From NCBI GenBank assembly GCA_014529385.2, contig CM043942.1, positions 27,707,469 to 27,771,468 of the forward strand: 64,000 nucleotides of DNA, given 5' to 3'. Positions within the stretch are counted from its first letter, which is position 1, and each line of letters begins with the position of its first letter. This stretch comes from Adiantum capillus-veneris (lineage: Eukaryota > Streptophyta > Polypodiopsida > Polypodiales > Pteridaceae). The notes under the pieces were generated by a model. The model did no database searches, was not told the DNA's origin, and saw nothing but the letters and a program-made list of their open reading frames with translations. Positions 20,270 through 29,646 of this stretch are shown one piece after another. A program made the position numbers and the translations under genes.

Positions 20270-20549
20270 TGTGGGGGAGCAGGAGAGAGAGCCCACTTGC
20301 TGTCCTATGCAATGAGAGTGAAGGAGAAGAGGAGAGAGGCGCAGAAAGAGCCCACGCAAAGAAAACGTGAGAGAGAGAGAGAGAGCTCGTTGGATTTTTG
20401 GGAAAAGCCACGCTATGTATTTTTGGGCTTCACATTTGAGTATATGAGTAAGTGACTAGGGGGCCATTCACACTTGGGCCCCCTCACTTATAAGTCTTTT
20501 TAACTTATAAGTTATAAGTACAAGGCACTTAGGCCTTTATTCCCTAACA
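20270..20549 (-). mobile_element. Copia F 5' LTR
   Basis: 280 bp, differing from the 3' LTR at about two positions. It is followed on the right by TSD CTACT (20550-20554). Confidence 0.96.
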
Positions 20550-20554
20550 CTACT

Positions 20555-20800
20555 CGGAGCGGATTTTATTGCCTTTACAGACCATCAGAGTTTGCGCTAC
20601 TTCTTGTCACAGAAGCAGCTTTCGGAAAAGCAGATGCGGTGGGCGAACATCTTGTCACAGTTCCACTTCCAGATTGTCCATGTGCAGGGACAAAAGAATG
20701 TGGTGGCAGATGCTTTGTCTCGGAAACCGTTGGTTCTGGTTGTTTCCGCGATACATCATAGGAGCTTCGAGGATATGGTCGATTAGTATGCCACAGATAC
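20555..20800 (+). pseudogene. B2 RNase H, 3' part after F
   Basis: Resumes the gypsy RNase H with DHQSLRYFLSQKQLSEKQMR-type residues (20580-20637), RWANILSQFHFQIVHVQGQK (20637-20696) and NVVADALSRKP (20696-20730), the conserved family end. TAG at 20783-20785 replaces the CAG found in B1. Confidence 0.9.
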
Positions 20801-20829
20801 AGATTTTGCAGATATTTTCACACGGATAC

Positions 20830-21527
20830 GGGATGGGCAGACAGTAGCTGGATACTCCCTTCCGGAAGGCTACTTGATGAAAAAGACTATGTTGTGCGTT
20901 ACACAGCCGTTGAGGGATAAGGTTATGATTGAATGCCACTGTCCACCTTGTACGGTCACCGCGGCATTGCTACCACCATGAAAGGGGTAGAGAGATACTT
21001 CTTTGGGCTGAGACTCAAAAAGGATGTGGAAGAGTTTGTGCACAGTTGCTTGGTATGCCAGAAGGTCAAGTTTGACAGGCATAAGGCACAGGAATTGTTA
21101 CAGCCTTTACCCATACCCACCCGCCCCTGGGAAAATATTGAAATAGATTTCATTTTTGATCTCTCAAGAACATAGAATGATCACGATGATTTTCCGATTA
21201 CATAGCACGTCTGAGACGATTGTCCCCGACAGAGACCCCAGATTTATGAGTTTGTTTTGGAAGGCAATTTGGGAGAACATTGGCACGCGGTTGCAGTTCT
21301 CGTCATCGTTCCACTTGCAGACTGACGGGAAATCTGAGATTGCCAATTCAGTGGTTTTAGATTTATTGAAGACTTGTATCTCGGATCAGAAGACTCAATG
21401 GGAAAAGAACTTACCTTTGGTAGAATTTGCCTATAATAACAAGATACACTCTTCGACGGGGAAGACGCCATTTGAGATTGTTGAAAGTGCTGTGAAGGTT
21501 CCATCCTTCCTGAGCACGAAAGATTAG
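20830..21527 (+). pseudogene. B2 integrase with core deletion
   Basis: The HHCC finger is recognisable (HRGIATTMKGVERYFFGLR, 20958-21015, then CLVCQK at 21048-21065). The first catalytic Asp is in IEIDFIFDLS (about 21140). The second is in VPDRDPRF (21224-21247) and the Glu in TDGKSEIAN (21320-21345). As in B1, only about 80 bp separate the first two Asp regions and the frame shifts between them; about 40 residues of the DD35E core are missing. WEKNLPLVEFAYNNKIHSS and GKTPFEIV close the domain. Confidence 0.92.
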
Positions 21528-22098
21528 ATATTTGAAGCGGATGAATATTCGCGAGATTTGGATACGGCTTTTGCCAAGGTTCGCGAGACTTTGCAAGAGT
21601 CTCAAGAACGACAAAAAAAGGCAGCGGATCGCCATTGTCGCGACTTGAAATTGAAGGAGGATGATTGGGTGCTCTTACGTTTTGAGAAGGCACGCCTAAG
21701 AAAGAAAAACGGAAAGGAGAGGCTTTTTCCAAAGCTTAGTATGCGATACTACGGACCTTTCCAGATCACTGACAAGATAAATGATATCTCCTTCCGATTG
21801 AAACTGCCAGATACTTGGAGGATTCATAATGCATTGCATGTGAGTCTCTTGAAACCTGTTAAGGGTGATGTGCCTGATGATGGGGAGCCTGATGAGCAAC
21901 CCGAAGTGGAAGAAAACGAGGAGATCCTTGTTCCTGAATAGATTTTGGCACATAACGATACGAAGAAAGGTAAAGTCCGAAGGCAGTTCTTGGTTTAGTT
22001 CAAGAACTTTCCTGCATTTGATGCGAAGTGGATGGAGGAGGAGGACCTAGCAGATACTCCTCGGATTGTGAAACTTTACCTCGATATTTTGGTTTAGC
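21528..22098 (+). pseudogene. B2 integrase C-terminus and chromodomain-like tail
   Basis: The 21558-21941 frame holds QKKAADRHCRDLKL, MRYYGPFQITDKI (GPY/F) and IHNALHVSLLKP. The tail after the amber codon at 21939-21941 is chromodomain-like (FPAFDAKWMEEEDLA, 22012-22052) and has another TAG at 21998-22000. The amber codons at 21525-21527 and 21939-21941 coincide with those in B1. Confidence 0.88.
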
Positions 22099-22654
22099 AT
22101 AGTCTACTCCAAACGGAACCCAGAAACTCAGCTTGGCCGAAGATCTAGTGCAGTGGGATGCACGAAAGGGGAGTTACTCCGCTCCTTTGTCAACAGATGC
22201 CTCGATTTTGATACTAAAGTCACTGATGTCTCTTTGAGCTTCAGGGATACTGAGAGCTGACAGTATTCTGCTGGATGACTTTATGAAATGGAATTCCTGA
22301 TAATGATACCGATTTGTTCTTGACTTCTTGTGAGTGCAGGAACTGATAGACGAAATGACTGCAGCATTTTGGTCTGATTGATTTCGAATAGACATGGTTG
22401 CAATAGGGGTTAGTCAATCGGACATCGATGAGGTCCCGATTGGACCTAGATGTGATTGCTAGCTACATTGCCGATAAATCATGGTCTAAGATCCGAATGA
22501 ATGTTGAATGTCACGTGATGTCCTGTGATGTCTGGTGATGTCCTGTGATGTGACTGTCGATTTCGTACATGTGCTAGATGTGTGTTCCTAGTACGTAGGT
22601 ACTAACAGTCAGTGTCTGCTAAGACGGTTTATGGCTTTTGTTGGTTTTGCAGGC

Positions 22655-22672
22655 GTAATCGCGGTCGATTAC
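22655..22672 (+). promoter_or_regulatory. Hairpin preceding the B2 polypurine tract
   Basis: GTAATCGCGGTCGATTAC, identical to the B1 hairpin and the same distance from the PPT. Confidence 0.7.
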
Positions 22673-22680
22673 AATGCTTT

Positions 22681-22693
22681 CAAGAGGGGGGTA
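22681..22693 (+). promoter_or_regulatory. B2 polypurine tract
   Basis: CAAGAGGGGGGTA, directly before the LTR start TGTCAC. Confidence 0.9.
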
Positions 22694-23208
22694 TGTCACA
22701 AAGTGATGACGTGGCGGACAGCAGAAACCCTAATTTTTGCCAGAAACCCTTAAATTCCTACAAACCCTAGTTTCTACCAGTTACCCTAATTTCCGAAAAT
22801 CGCGGAGGCTATTATAATAAATAAATAAAAATTTGGAAAATGATGAGCGACGCAAATTTTGCTTCTTGACTCTCTGTGAGAGAGAGAGCAATTGCTTTTG
22901 ATTTGAAGCTTTTGGGGCTCTGCTTTTGGTCATCCCTTGTAACCTTTAAATTAGTGGTGAGGGCTTCACTTCTCAAAGCATCTGGACGGAGAGTCTGAGA
23001 GTGAAACCCTAACCGCTCTCTTGTACTTTGATGATTGATTAATACAAAAAGAAATACCGAAAGGGGCGCCAGTCTTTGGGGCCAATATGTCTAGGCACGG
23101 AACTCCGCCATGCCACTGTACATCTATTGTGATCTGTGACTTGTTTTGAAGTGGTTATTTGGTGCTGTCGCGGTTGATTCTTGACTTGGAGTGTCCAGGT
23201 CTATTACA
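22694..23208 (+). mobile_element. B2 3' LTR
   Basis: 515 bp, TGTCACAAAG...GTCTATTACA. Telo-box heptamers at 22722-22790 and the conserved box at 23048-23070. Followed by TSD GCAGG. Confidence 0.95.
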
Positions 23209-23213
23209 GCAGG

Positions 23214-23730
23214 CATGCCAAGTTCTTTTGCAAGTCTACCCAACCAAATGGCTTCCTTTGAAGCTTCTGTGGTTGAAATGTATTAAGCCTCAGTAGTACT
23301 CAATGCCACAATTTTCTGCAACCTAGAACACCAAGAGACTGCACCACCAGCAATACAAAATACATATCCACCGGTAGATTTCCTGGTATCCATGTCACGT
23401 GCCATGTCAGCATCACAATATCCCTGCAACTTTAAGTCACTTTTTCCATAACAAATACACTTTGATTGTGTACCTTTCAATTTTTTCAAAATGCATTTGA
23501 CAGCTTCCCAATGTGTTTTGCCAAGATTTGATATGTTTCGACTAATAACTCCCATTGCATAAGCAATGTCGGAACGAGTGGCAACCATAGCATACATAAG
23601 AGAACCACAAGCTGATGCATAAGGGATTCCCTTCATTGCTTTCAATGCCGCCTCATCCTTTGGGCAATCTGCTTTGCTAAGCTTGGTGGATAGAGGTAAA
23701 GGTACTCCAAGAGGCTTAGCATTAGCTATA
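23214..23730 (-). pseudogene. Copia D RNase H / RT thumb, middle part
   Basis: The minus-strand frame reads KPLGVPLPLSTKLSK, IPYASACGSLMYAMVATRSD, ISNLGKTHWEAVKCILKKLK, LQGYCDADMARDMDTRKSTG (the catalytic Asp is in CDAD) and VSWCSRLQKIVALSTTEA, the copia RNase H order. A TAA at 23282-23284 breaks it. It continues leftwards at 11479 and rightwards at 25166 beyond solo LTR A2. Confidence 0.92.
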
Positions 23731-23735
23731 TTAAA

Positions 23736-25160
23736 TGAAACAGGCCTGTTAAATCCAAAAAGGGCGGTAAACCTTAGACTTAAACTTTACTTGCTTTCAC
23801 CCATTTAATTTGTCGCCCACTTTACCTGTACTTTCAAGACACAACAAAGGGGAAAGGGATACAGGTGGCTAGATTGCACCTGTATGAGAAGACCGACACC
23901 AGATTGGCCCTTAAATAAGCACCCCTTTCGGTATTTCTTTATTCTTTAAAAGTGGGAATAAAAGTTGTGGTTCCCTACAAGCTGCCTCGCACAATCTGGG
24001 CTGAATTTCATCCGTTCTAGCTCGATTTCGGCAACATAACTGTACTAGGACCCTTCACACTCAGTATACCCACGCATTAGATGACTTTCCCGACGCATAC
24101 GGACACTTTGCAAAACCTGGCGAGAATCTGCAGCACGCTGAATTCTCTGTTTTCTGCCCCGAAAATGCGCCAGATCGCCTGTACAGCGGTCCCCTCGTGT
24201 CCCCGAACCTCCTGGGGGTATTAGGGTCCGTTTAAAGCCGAAACCCTAAACCTGCAAAAATACACAGCAGGCTGTAATTCACTGTTTCGGGCCCCGTTTC
24301 GCGTGCCAATCGCATCCGTAGCAAGTCCTTGAGCTCCCGCACCTGTAGGGCTACTTACCCTTTGTATCGGACGGGATTTCGCACGTGAAACCTCCGCTAG
24401 CTAATCCAGTACCTATGCAAGAGGCTCTTGCCTCGGCAATCGCGCATGAACCCACATAATTGTACATTGGTCAAATGAAAAGCCCACTAGAGGGGCATAA
24501 CATACTGCTCATAGGGGAGAGAGAGAGCAGTGCGTAGCGTGCAGGACATCACTCCTGGCACCGCACTGTACATAAGAGGGAAAGGAAGCACTCCATAGCT
24601 CTTAACCTGTGACAAAGCTGCAAATGAGTCTCCTCTCTCATTTTAGGCGCCCCCTCTCTGGCCAGGAGTAGTAGAATGCTCACGGAGTGCCACATGGCAC
24701 ACTTTCAGACTTTGGGCATTCCCGGCTAAAAATATCTCAATTGGTGCATCAGTTGACTTTGCAGCAAAGCAATAAAATGTTCCTCTTGTCATTCCAGAGA
24801 TAATGACGCGAACACATCAAAATAGCAGTTCCCTAAATTTGAGGAGATGCTGCCATTGTATCTTTCTAGGTCATCTGACCCTCATTGTACACTGCAGCCA
24901 CACCAAGAACTGAAATGTAGCCTATGTAGCAAAGGATTCCACTTTGGCTAGTCAATGACCCCACTTTGGCTAACCATAGTCCTTGTCCAACCTTAGTGCT
25001 CTCTTGCCCTCAGGCTTGGACTCCCTCTGAACAGTTCCACACTAGCTATGCAATGCAGGGCAGTTAGATTTCTAGAGCGGTGTTTCCAAAAAGTGAAAAT
25101 AAATAAATAATAAGAAAGAAATCAACAAAAAGGATAGATAGTAGTCACATGTTGGTGACA
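23736..25160 (-). mobile_element. Solo LTR, family A (copy A2)
   Basis: A complete 1425-bp LTR with TSD TTAAA at 23731-23735 and 25161-25165. Its own 5' end is at 25160 (TGTCACCAAC). The conserved box is at 23918-23940 (minus strand, GTGCTT in place of GGCGCC at its end). No internal sequence accompanies it. It interrupts copia D between the RT and RNase H regions. Confidence 0.93.
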
Positions 25161-25165
25161 TTAAA

Positions 25166-25990
25166 TATGTAAAGTACTTTAGCAATGTACTTTTCTTGAG
25201 ATAAAAACAGCAATGTCAGCTTTCTATCTCTTTTAATACGCATGGCCAAAATATGCTCTGCATCACCCAAATCCTTCATAGCAAATGCTGAATTTAGCTT
25301 ACGCTTCAGAGAATCAAGACTAATGTTTCCCGGCAAGCAGCATGTTATCAATCTATGAGAACAAGTATGATGGGACTACCATCTTCATCCCTTTTCATAT
25401 ACAAACAATGATCTGCATGGCTTCGTTTAAAGCCTTGACACAACATAAAAGTGTCAAAGTTCTTATACCACTGTCATGATGATTGTCTCAAACCATACAG
25501 GGCTCTTTTCAGTTTGCATACTAGTTCCTCGTGTGTAGGAACAACAAAACCCTCAGGTTGTTTCATGTATATGTTCTCTTCAATGTCACCATGCAAAAAC
25601 CTTGTCTTTGCATCCATCTGATTCAATTCTAAATCAAGCACCGCAACGAGAGAAAAAAGGACACATGACATTGTAAGCTTTACAACAGGGAAAAAGAAAA
25701 TCAATTCCTTCTTTTTGTGCATATCCTTTTGCAACCAATCTTACCTTATACTTGGGTTTTTCATCCACAATTTTAATCTTGTATGCCCATTTGTTAGGAA
25801 GAGCCTTTCTTCCTTTAGGCAATGGCACAAGATCCCAAGTATCATTTGCATACAAAGATTTCATTTCCTCTTGCATTGCAAGCTCCCACTTACTGCTTGA
25901 CTCACATGACTTAGCCTCTTTATCAGTAAGAGGTTCACCCTCATCTGTCAACATTACATGATGCAAAGAGGGATTAAATCTCTACGGTTG
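25166..25990 (-). pseudogene. Copia D reverse transcriptase relic
   Basis: Motifs from right to left: KWELAMQEEMKSLYANDTWD, KWAYKIKIVDEKPKYKVRLV, LELNQMDAKTRFLHGDIEEN, YGLRQSS, then, after a TGA/frameshift region (25360-25480), FAMKDLGDAEHILAMRIKRD. The YVDD stretch lies in the frameshifted gap near 25345 and is not intact. The segment is the same domain order as copia F, but the sequence is clearly more diverged. Confidence 0.9.
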
Positions 25991-26360
25991 CCTTCTCAAA
26001 CGAGTTGACCTGCACACCCAATGATCTACATTCTCACGCAACGGTTCTACATCATGTGGCAACTCATTTTCAGCTCTATCATGTTGCTGAAAATCATTTT
26101 CAGCCAATTCAGGTGACTGGCCATCCTCATTAGGAGCATCAATATCATGTCCTACCTCTTCTGGCTCAAGGTTAACCGGCTGATTATCAATTTCAGCTTG
26201 CAGTAATGCATCATGAGACTCTTTTTCTACATCAATGGGTGGCACGAAAGGCTGAAATCTGATTGTTTTCTTGTCAGCATCAGATTTTGTAGCATCAATG
26301 AATGTAACAAAATACAATGCACCATCAAAAGATTTAACAGGTATAAAAACCATGTGCATC
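25985..26360 (-). pseudogene. Copia D integrase remnants with core deletion
   Basis: The frame opens with DGALYFVTFIDATK (integrase core start, YFVTFIDDA type) and then jumps to an acidic linker (DVEKESHDALLQAEIDNQ) that in copia F lies after the integrase. The end VDHWVCRSTRLRRQP aligns with the F sequence VMDHWVRRSTRVTRPP. Essentially the whole integrase core is deleted, so D could not have integrated with its own enzyme in this form. Confidence 0.8.
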
Positions 26361-27160
26361 TAACTGGCCAACAGATAGCAAACTTTTCTTAATGCCTGGT
26401 ACGAACCTGACATCATTCAATACAAGCTCTTGACCATTGTTAAGAGCCAAACACATGGTACCCATTCCCTCAATATTGCAAGAAAAATTATCACCAAGGT
26501 ACACCTTGTCATAATTGCCTGCAACATATGTAGCAAAACACTCCAAAGATGGAGTCACATGGAAAGACGCACCAGAATCTACTATCCAAGACTGGGATAG
26601 GCCATCATTAGCACTAAGCAATGCATCAATGACATCTTTCTTCGAGACAAGCATGTCTTCTGCATTAGCTATCACCAAATCTGAGAGGCATGAAGCCGCA
26701 ACCAAAATTTCCTCAACGTCTGACAACTTCTCAATGACTCCACTAGAGGACATATTTGCATTCTCAGCACCCTTGGAGGAATCTCCTTTCTTCTCATCTT
26801 TCTTCTTCTTCTCTTGTGCTTCCTTCTTCCTATCCTACTCTTTCTTGAAATACCTGCAATCGGGTTTCTTGTGACTCTTTCTGCCACATTGATAGCAAGT
26901 GACATCCTTATCCTTTGTCTTGCTCTTACTTCTATTTTGAGTCCTGTTGCCCGCATCGCGCTTTTGATTTCTACCTCTTGCATTGTAGGCAGAACTACCA
27001 CCTTCCCCACTAAACTTGCGTCTAATCTCTTCATTGAGAATAGACCCTCTCACACCGTCATACGTGAGGTTGGAACTGTTATCAAGGAGACAACCAATGT
27101 TTCCCAAGTATCTAGCAATGTCATAAGCAAGAAAATAGCTTTCAATACAATAGACCACAA
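26361..27160 (-). pseudogene. Copia D gag end and aspartic protease
   Basis: A CCHC knuckle is present near 26855-26900 (CYQCGRKSHKKPDC). A Lys/Glu-rich linker leads to the protease SWIVDSGASFHVTPSLECFA (about 26540-26600) and FVPGIKKSLLSVGQLDAHGF (about 26355-26415). The capsid part upstream (27000-27160) is short; most of Gag (UBN2) seems to be lost between about 27160 and the PBS. The DSG catalytic motif is intact. Confidence 0.87.
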
Positions 27161-27504
27161 TTTCTTTACATGAAACTGTCCAAATCTGAATTTTCAGCTA
27201 AATATGCGATTTTAAATCACTTGTACTCGGTTTTTCACTCAAATCCTCGCACCAAACATCAATACATGTGATCCCACAAACTTGGTACACGTGCGTATTG
27301 TTGTTTTAACCTGTAATAACCTATAATAACCTGTAAATCAGCTGTTTTGACCTGAAAACAATCTGTTTTGGGCTGTTTTGGCATTTTTGGTAACCTCCTT
27401 GATCCCGGAAGCGAGGGCTTCGCGATGGAAGTGAAAATTGTCGCGGGAGAGCAAATTTAACTTGTTGTCCAGCAAACTGCGCAGGTCCTATTTTGAACCC
27501 TAGA

Positions 27505-27516
27505 GCTCTGATACCA
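27505..27516 (-). promoter_or_regulatory. Copia D primer-binding site (initiator-Met tRNA)
   Basis: Plus strand GCTCTGATACCA, two bases from the 5' LTR; exact complement of initiator-Met tRNA. Confidence 0.95.
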
Positions 27517-27518
27517 AT

Positions 27519-27629
27519 TGAAAGCATGAAGGAGAGGCTACCAGGTGATGCGCGAGGTGAAGAGTGCAGGATTAGTGCAAACGTAGCCAGGCGTGAGTGC
27601 AGAAGATACATGGCGCTGCAGATCGGAAG

Positions 27630-27679
<50 letters not shown>

Positions 27680-27842
27680 CTCGTACGTTTTTGGGAAAAC
27701 TCACTTATGTTGAGTTGTGGGTTTTCCACTTTTATTATAAGCGACCTTAAAAATGTGTCCAAGTTCACATTGAACCTGGACAAAGTATAAGAAATGTGCA
27801 TAAAGTGTACATGAGGGGTTATTTAGGGCCTTTAACCCAACA
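27519..27842 (-). mobile_element. Copia D 5' LTR
   Basis: 324 bp, TGAAAGCATG...CCCAACA in plus orientation. It includes a (GA)n run (27631-27678), which the other copy has only as GAGAGAG. TSD GGGGT follows at 27843. Confidence 0.93.
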
Positions 27843-27846
27843 GGGG

Positions 27847-28540
27847 TGTTAAGAGTTACACCACCGTTGCTTTGCCATTTTGTACGGCTAGTGATTGTCC
27901 CGGGCTGGCCACCCACCGCACATCACGTAGATTGCATGGGCGGACACTTTAGCACGTTCCGGCCAGTCATTTTTTAGTCTGGCTGGGTGCACACACATTT
28001 TTAGCCATTTTTGGGCTTTTATGTTTTTTGCTCCAGTTACACATTTTTGCCCTACCTCAACCTAACATTCTATAAATAGAATGGTTAGGGTCTTGTAGTC
28101 ATTCATTGTGTATTGAGAGCATCATTTGCAGAGCACTTGTGTTTCTAGTGTTTTCTCTCTCTCTCTCCCTCCAACCTTTCCTACGCGCGTGGCTCTCACC
28201 CTCTCCGCTGCTCACTCTCACAGAGGGACTAACAGAAGGAGTGGACAATGGCACATCTGCCATTCTGAACACACGTACGCGGGCACACAGACACTGACTC
28301 TGCTATTTAAAAGGGCTGAATAGCCAGATATATAGGGCTTTTTACACACACTGCCTCTCAGTTTAGTCTCTCTTGGACGGTGCCATATAATTGTTCTATT
28401 ATTAACTGAATAAAGAAATACCAACAAGGGCACCTATTCATGGGCCAGCACTGTGTAGCAGAGCAACTCCGCCTCTCCATCTCTACCCCTCCCTCTTTAT
28501 CTCTCATTTTGTCTCACGATCTCTATTATTGACTCTATCA
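27847..28540 (+). mobile_element. Copia C 3' LTR, separated from its element by D
   Basis: It starts TGTTAAGAGTTACACC. The preceding GGGGT is the right-hand TSD of D, so before D inserted this LTR followed the C polypurine tract at 9255-9266. A TATA-like CTATAAATAG is at 28071-28080, and the R/U5 box (diverged, AAAGAAATACCAACAAGGGC) is at 28412-28431. The right end is not certain; GACTCTATCA at 28540 is one candidate. Confidence 0.78.
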
Positions 28541-28690
28541 ACCATCTATGAGCTGAAAAATTTTAATCTTTATCATTGTTGAAGGCTGAAAATTCTATTT
28601 TTGTTGTCCATTACCACCTGGGCAGTAGACCAACCGGTTACACGATGATTGTTCGAGCAATCTCTTTGGCCTCCTCTTGTAATCTTTTTA
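28541..28690. other. Unassigned spacer right of copia C
   Basis: AT-rich sequence between the C LTR and the coding relic; nothing recognised. Confidence 0.5.
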
Positions 28691-29107
28691 TATTGGACAT
28701 GGTTGTACAAGGGATGGTTGCTTCATGTGAAGGTTTCTTTTGGAGGAATCCAAAGCGGAAGTGGCAGAGGGTTGGGCCACGGTGGAGGCGTAAAGAGAGT
28801 AAGTAGAGTCAATAGCCATTGAGGCATTCCCTTGAGGATCTTGGGACACTCGCTTTGGCTTTCCATCCTAGACAATTGTCACAGCTCTCTTGCGCTTGGG
28901 ATTATTGAAAATGCTTTCAAGAATGGTTTCTTGGACGTCCTTCAGGACCAAAGGGCATGACGAGATTTGTCTCAAAAACTTGTCAGGTGAGGCCGCTTGA
29001 GGTAGTCTTGCCACAATAGCGGCAATCCAATCAAAGCACTTTGTCTTCCGTTAGGATGGCTTGACATGGATTATATCAGCATCCCAAGCAGAGTTCCTCT
29101 CCCTCAC
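28690..29107 (-). pseudogene. Coding-like relic, left part (split by element I)
   Basis: The minus-strand frame from about 29050 to 28690 is open for about 120 codons with one TAG, and reads KCFDWIAAIVARLPQAASPD, ILESIFNNPKRKRAV and QDPQGNASMAIDST. Rejoining it with 42019-42040 across element I (removing one TSD) keeps the frame open on the right through LIRAMVRERNSAWDADIIH. The combination of RERNSAWD, a KCF..W segment and a later SSCPLV resembles a decayed BED-type zinc finger of plant hAT transposases, but this is a guess; no catalytic domain is present. Confidence 0.35.
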
Positions 29108-29493
29108 TGTTTATCCCTCGCCGGATCCATCCTGCACACATGACATGACACAAGCCAAACTCACACCTAGACACATGTAATGAGCGGACATCAAGCTCAC
29201 CTCCCAGCCATAGAGCCAATACGGGCTCACCCCCAAGCCTGGGAGCTTGCAGCCAAGCGGGCTAGCCTCTACCACAAGGGCCAGTGTCACATACCATCGA
29301 ACCCCCACCAGTACGGGTGTGCCGTACTGTGCGAGCAGAGCTGCCAAGGGCCAAGAGTCCAAGTGTGGTGATCACACAAGATGTCTCTCAAATGAGACTC
29401 AAGTCCTATTTATAGGACTTCATAACCAAATGGCGATGTTCACACGGCCGGACATGACAACAAGCGCACATCCTGATGTCTGGGGACGTAACA
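29108..29493 (-). mobile_element. Element I 3' LTR
   Basis: 386 bp, TGTTTATCCCTCGCCGGATC...GACGTAACA in plus orientation. A TATTTATAGGACTT stretch near 29409 resembles a TATA region. The sequence matches 36663-36753 plus 41736-42018. Confidence 0.92.
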
Positions 29494-29509
29494 CTTCCCC
29501 CTTATTTTT
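29494..29509 (-). promoter_or_regulatory. Element I polypurine tract
   Basis: Minus strand AAAAATAAGGGGGAAG immediately before the LTR start TGTTACGTCC. Confidence 0.85.
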
Positions 29510-29646
29510 AATTGGTGACCTCAGCAATAAACTCGGTTATAAAACCGGGAAAGTCATTCCTTAGCGATCTAACTGGCTCCCAAGTAGCTGGGGACTCAGG
29601 TTTCACTTGATCAAATATTCGGGGTACGAAGACCTGCAAGACTTGT

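Larger units (their letters stand above)
15275..20549 (-). mobile_element. Copia element F, young and nearly intact
   Basis: A complete Ty1/copia element on the minus strand. 280-bp LTRs (15275-15554 and 20270-20549) differ at only two positions by eye. It has TSD CTACT (15270-15274 and 20550-20554), PBS 20256-20267 and PPT 15555-15567. The coding region is nearly open apart from one frame change at about 17174-17205. It inserted into the RNase H of gypsy B2. The near-identical LTRs make it the youngest datable insertion in the window. Confidence 0.97.
11480..23208 (+). mobile_element. Gypsy element B2 with both LTRs, containing copia F
   Basis: Flanked by GCAGG (11475-11479 and 23209-23213). 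5' LTR 11480-11993, PBS 11995-12006, gag, protease relic, RT, RNase H, integrase, chromodomain-like tail, hairpin 22655-22672, PPT 22681-22693, 3' LTR 22694-23208. Without copia F (5280 bp including one TSD) it is about 6.45 kb. The two LTRs differ at many places, so the insertion is old compared with F. It inserted into the RNase H of copia D. Confidence 0.95.
9267..27842 (-). mobile_element. Copia element D, full extent including nested insertions
   Basis: A minus-strand Ty1/copia element. 5' LTR 27519-27842, PBS 27505-27516, gag/protease 27160-26334, RT 25990-25166, RNase H 23730-23214 plus 11479-11255, and 3' LTR split into 11242-11023 and 9361-9267. It is flanked by GGGGT (9262-9266 and 27843-27847). 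It carries solo LTR G1 (with K1 inside), gypsy B2 (with copia F inside) and solo LTR A2. Without these insertions D is about 3.7 kb, shorter than the usual 4.5-5 kb, because most of the integrase core is deleted. Confidence 0.88.
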
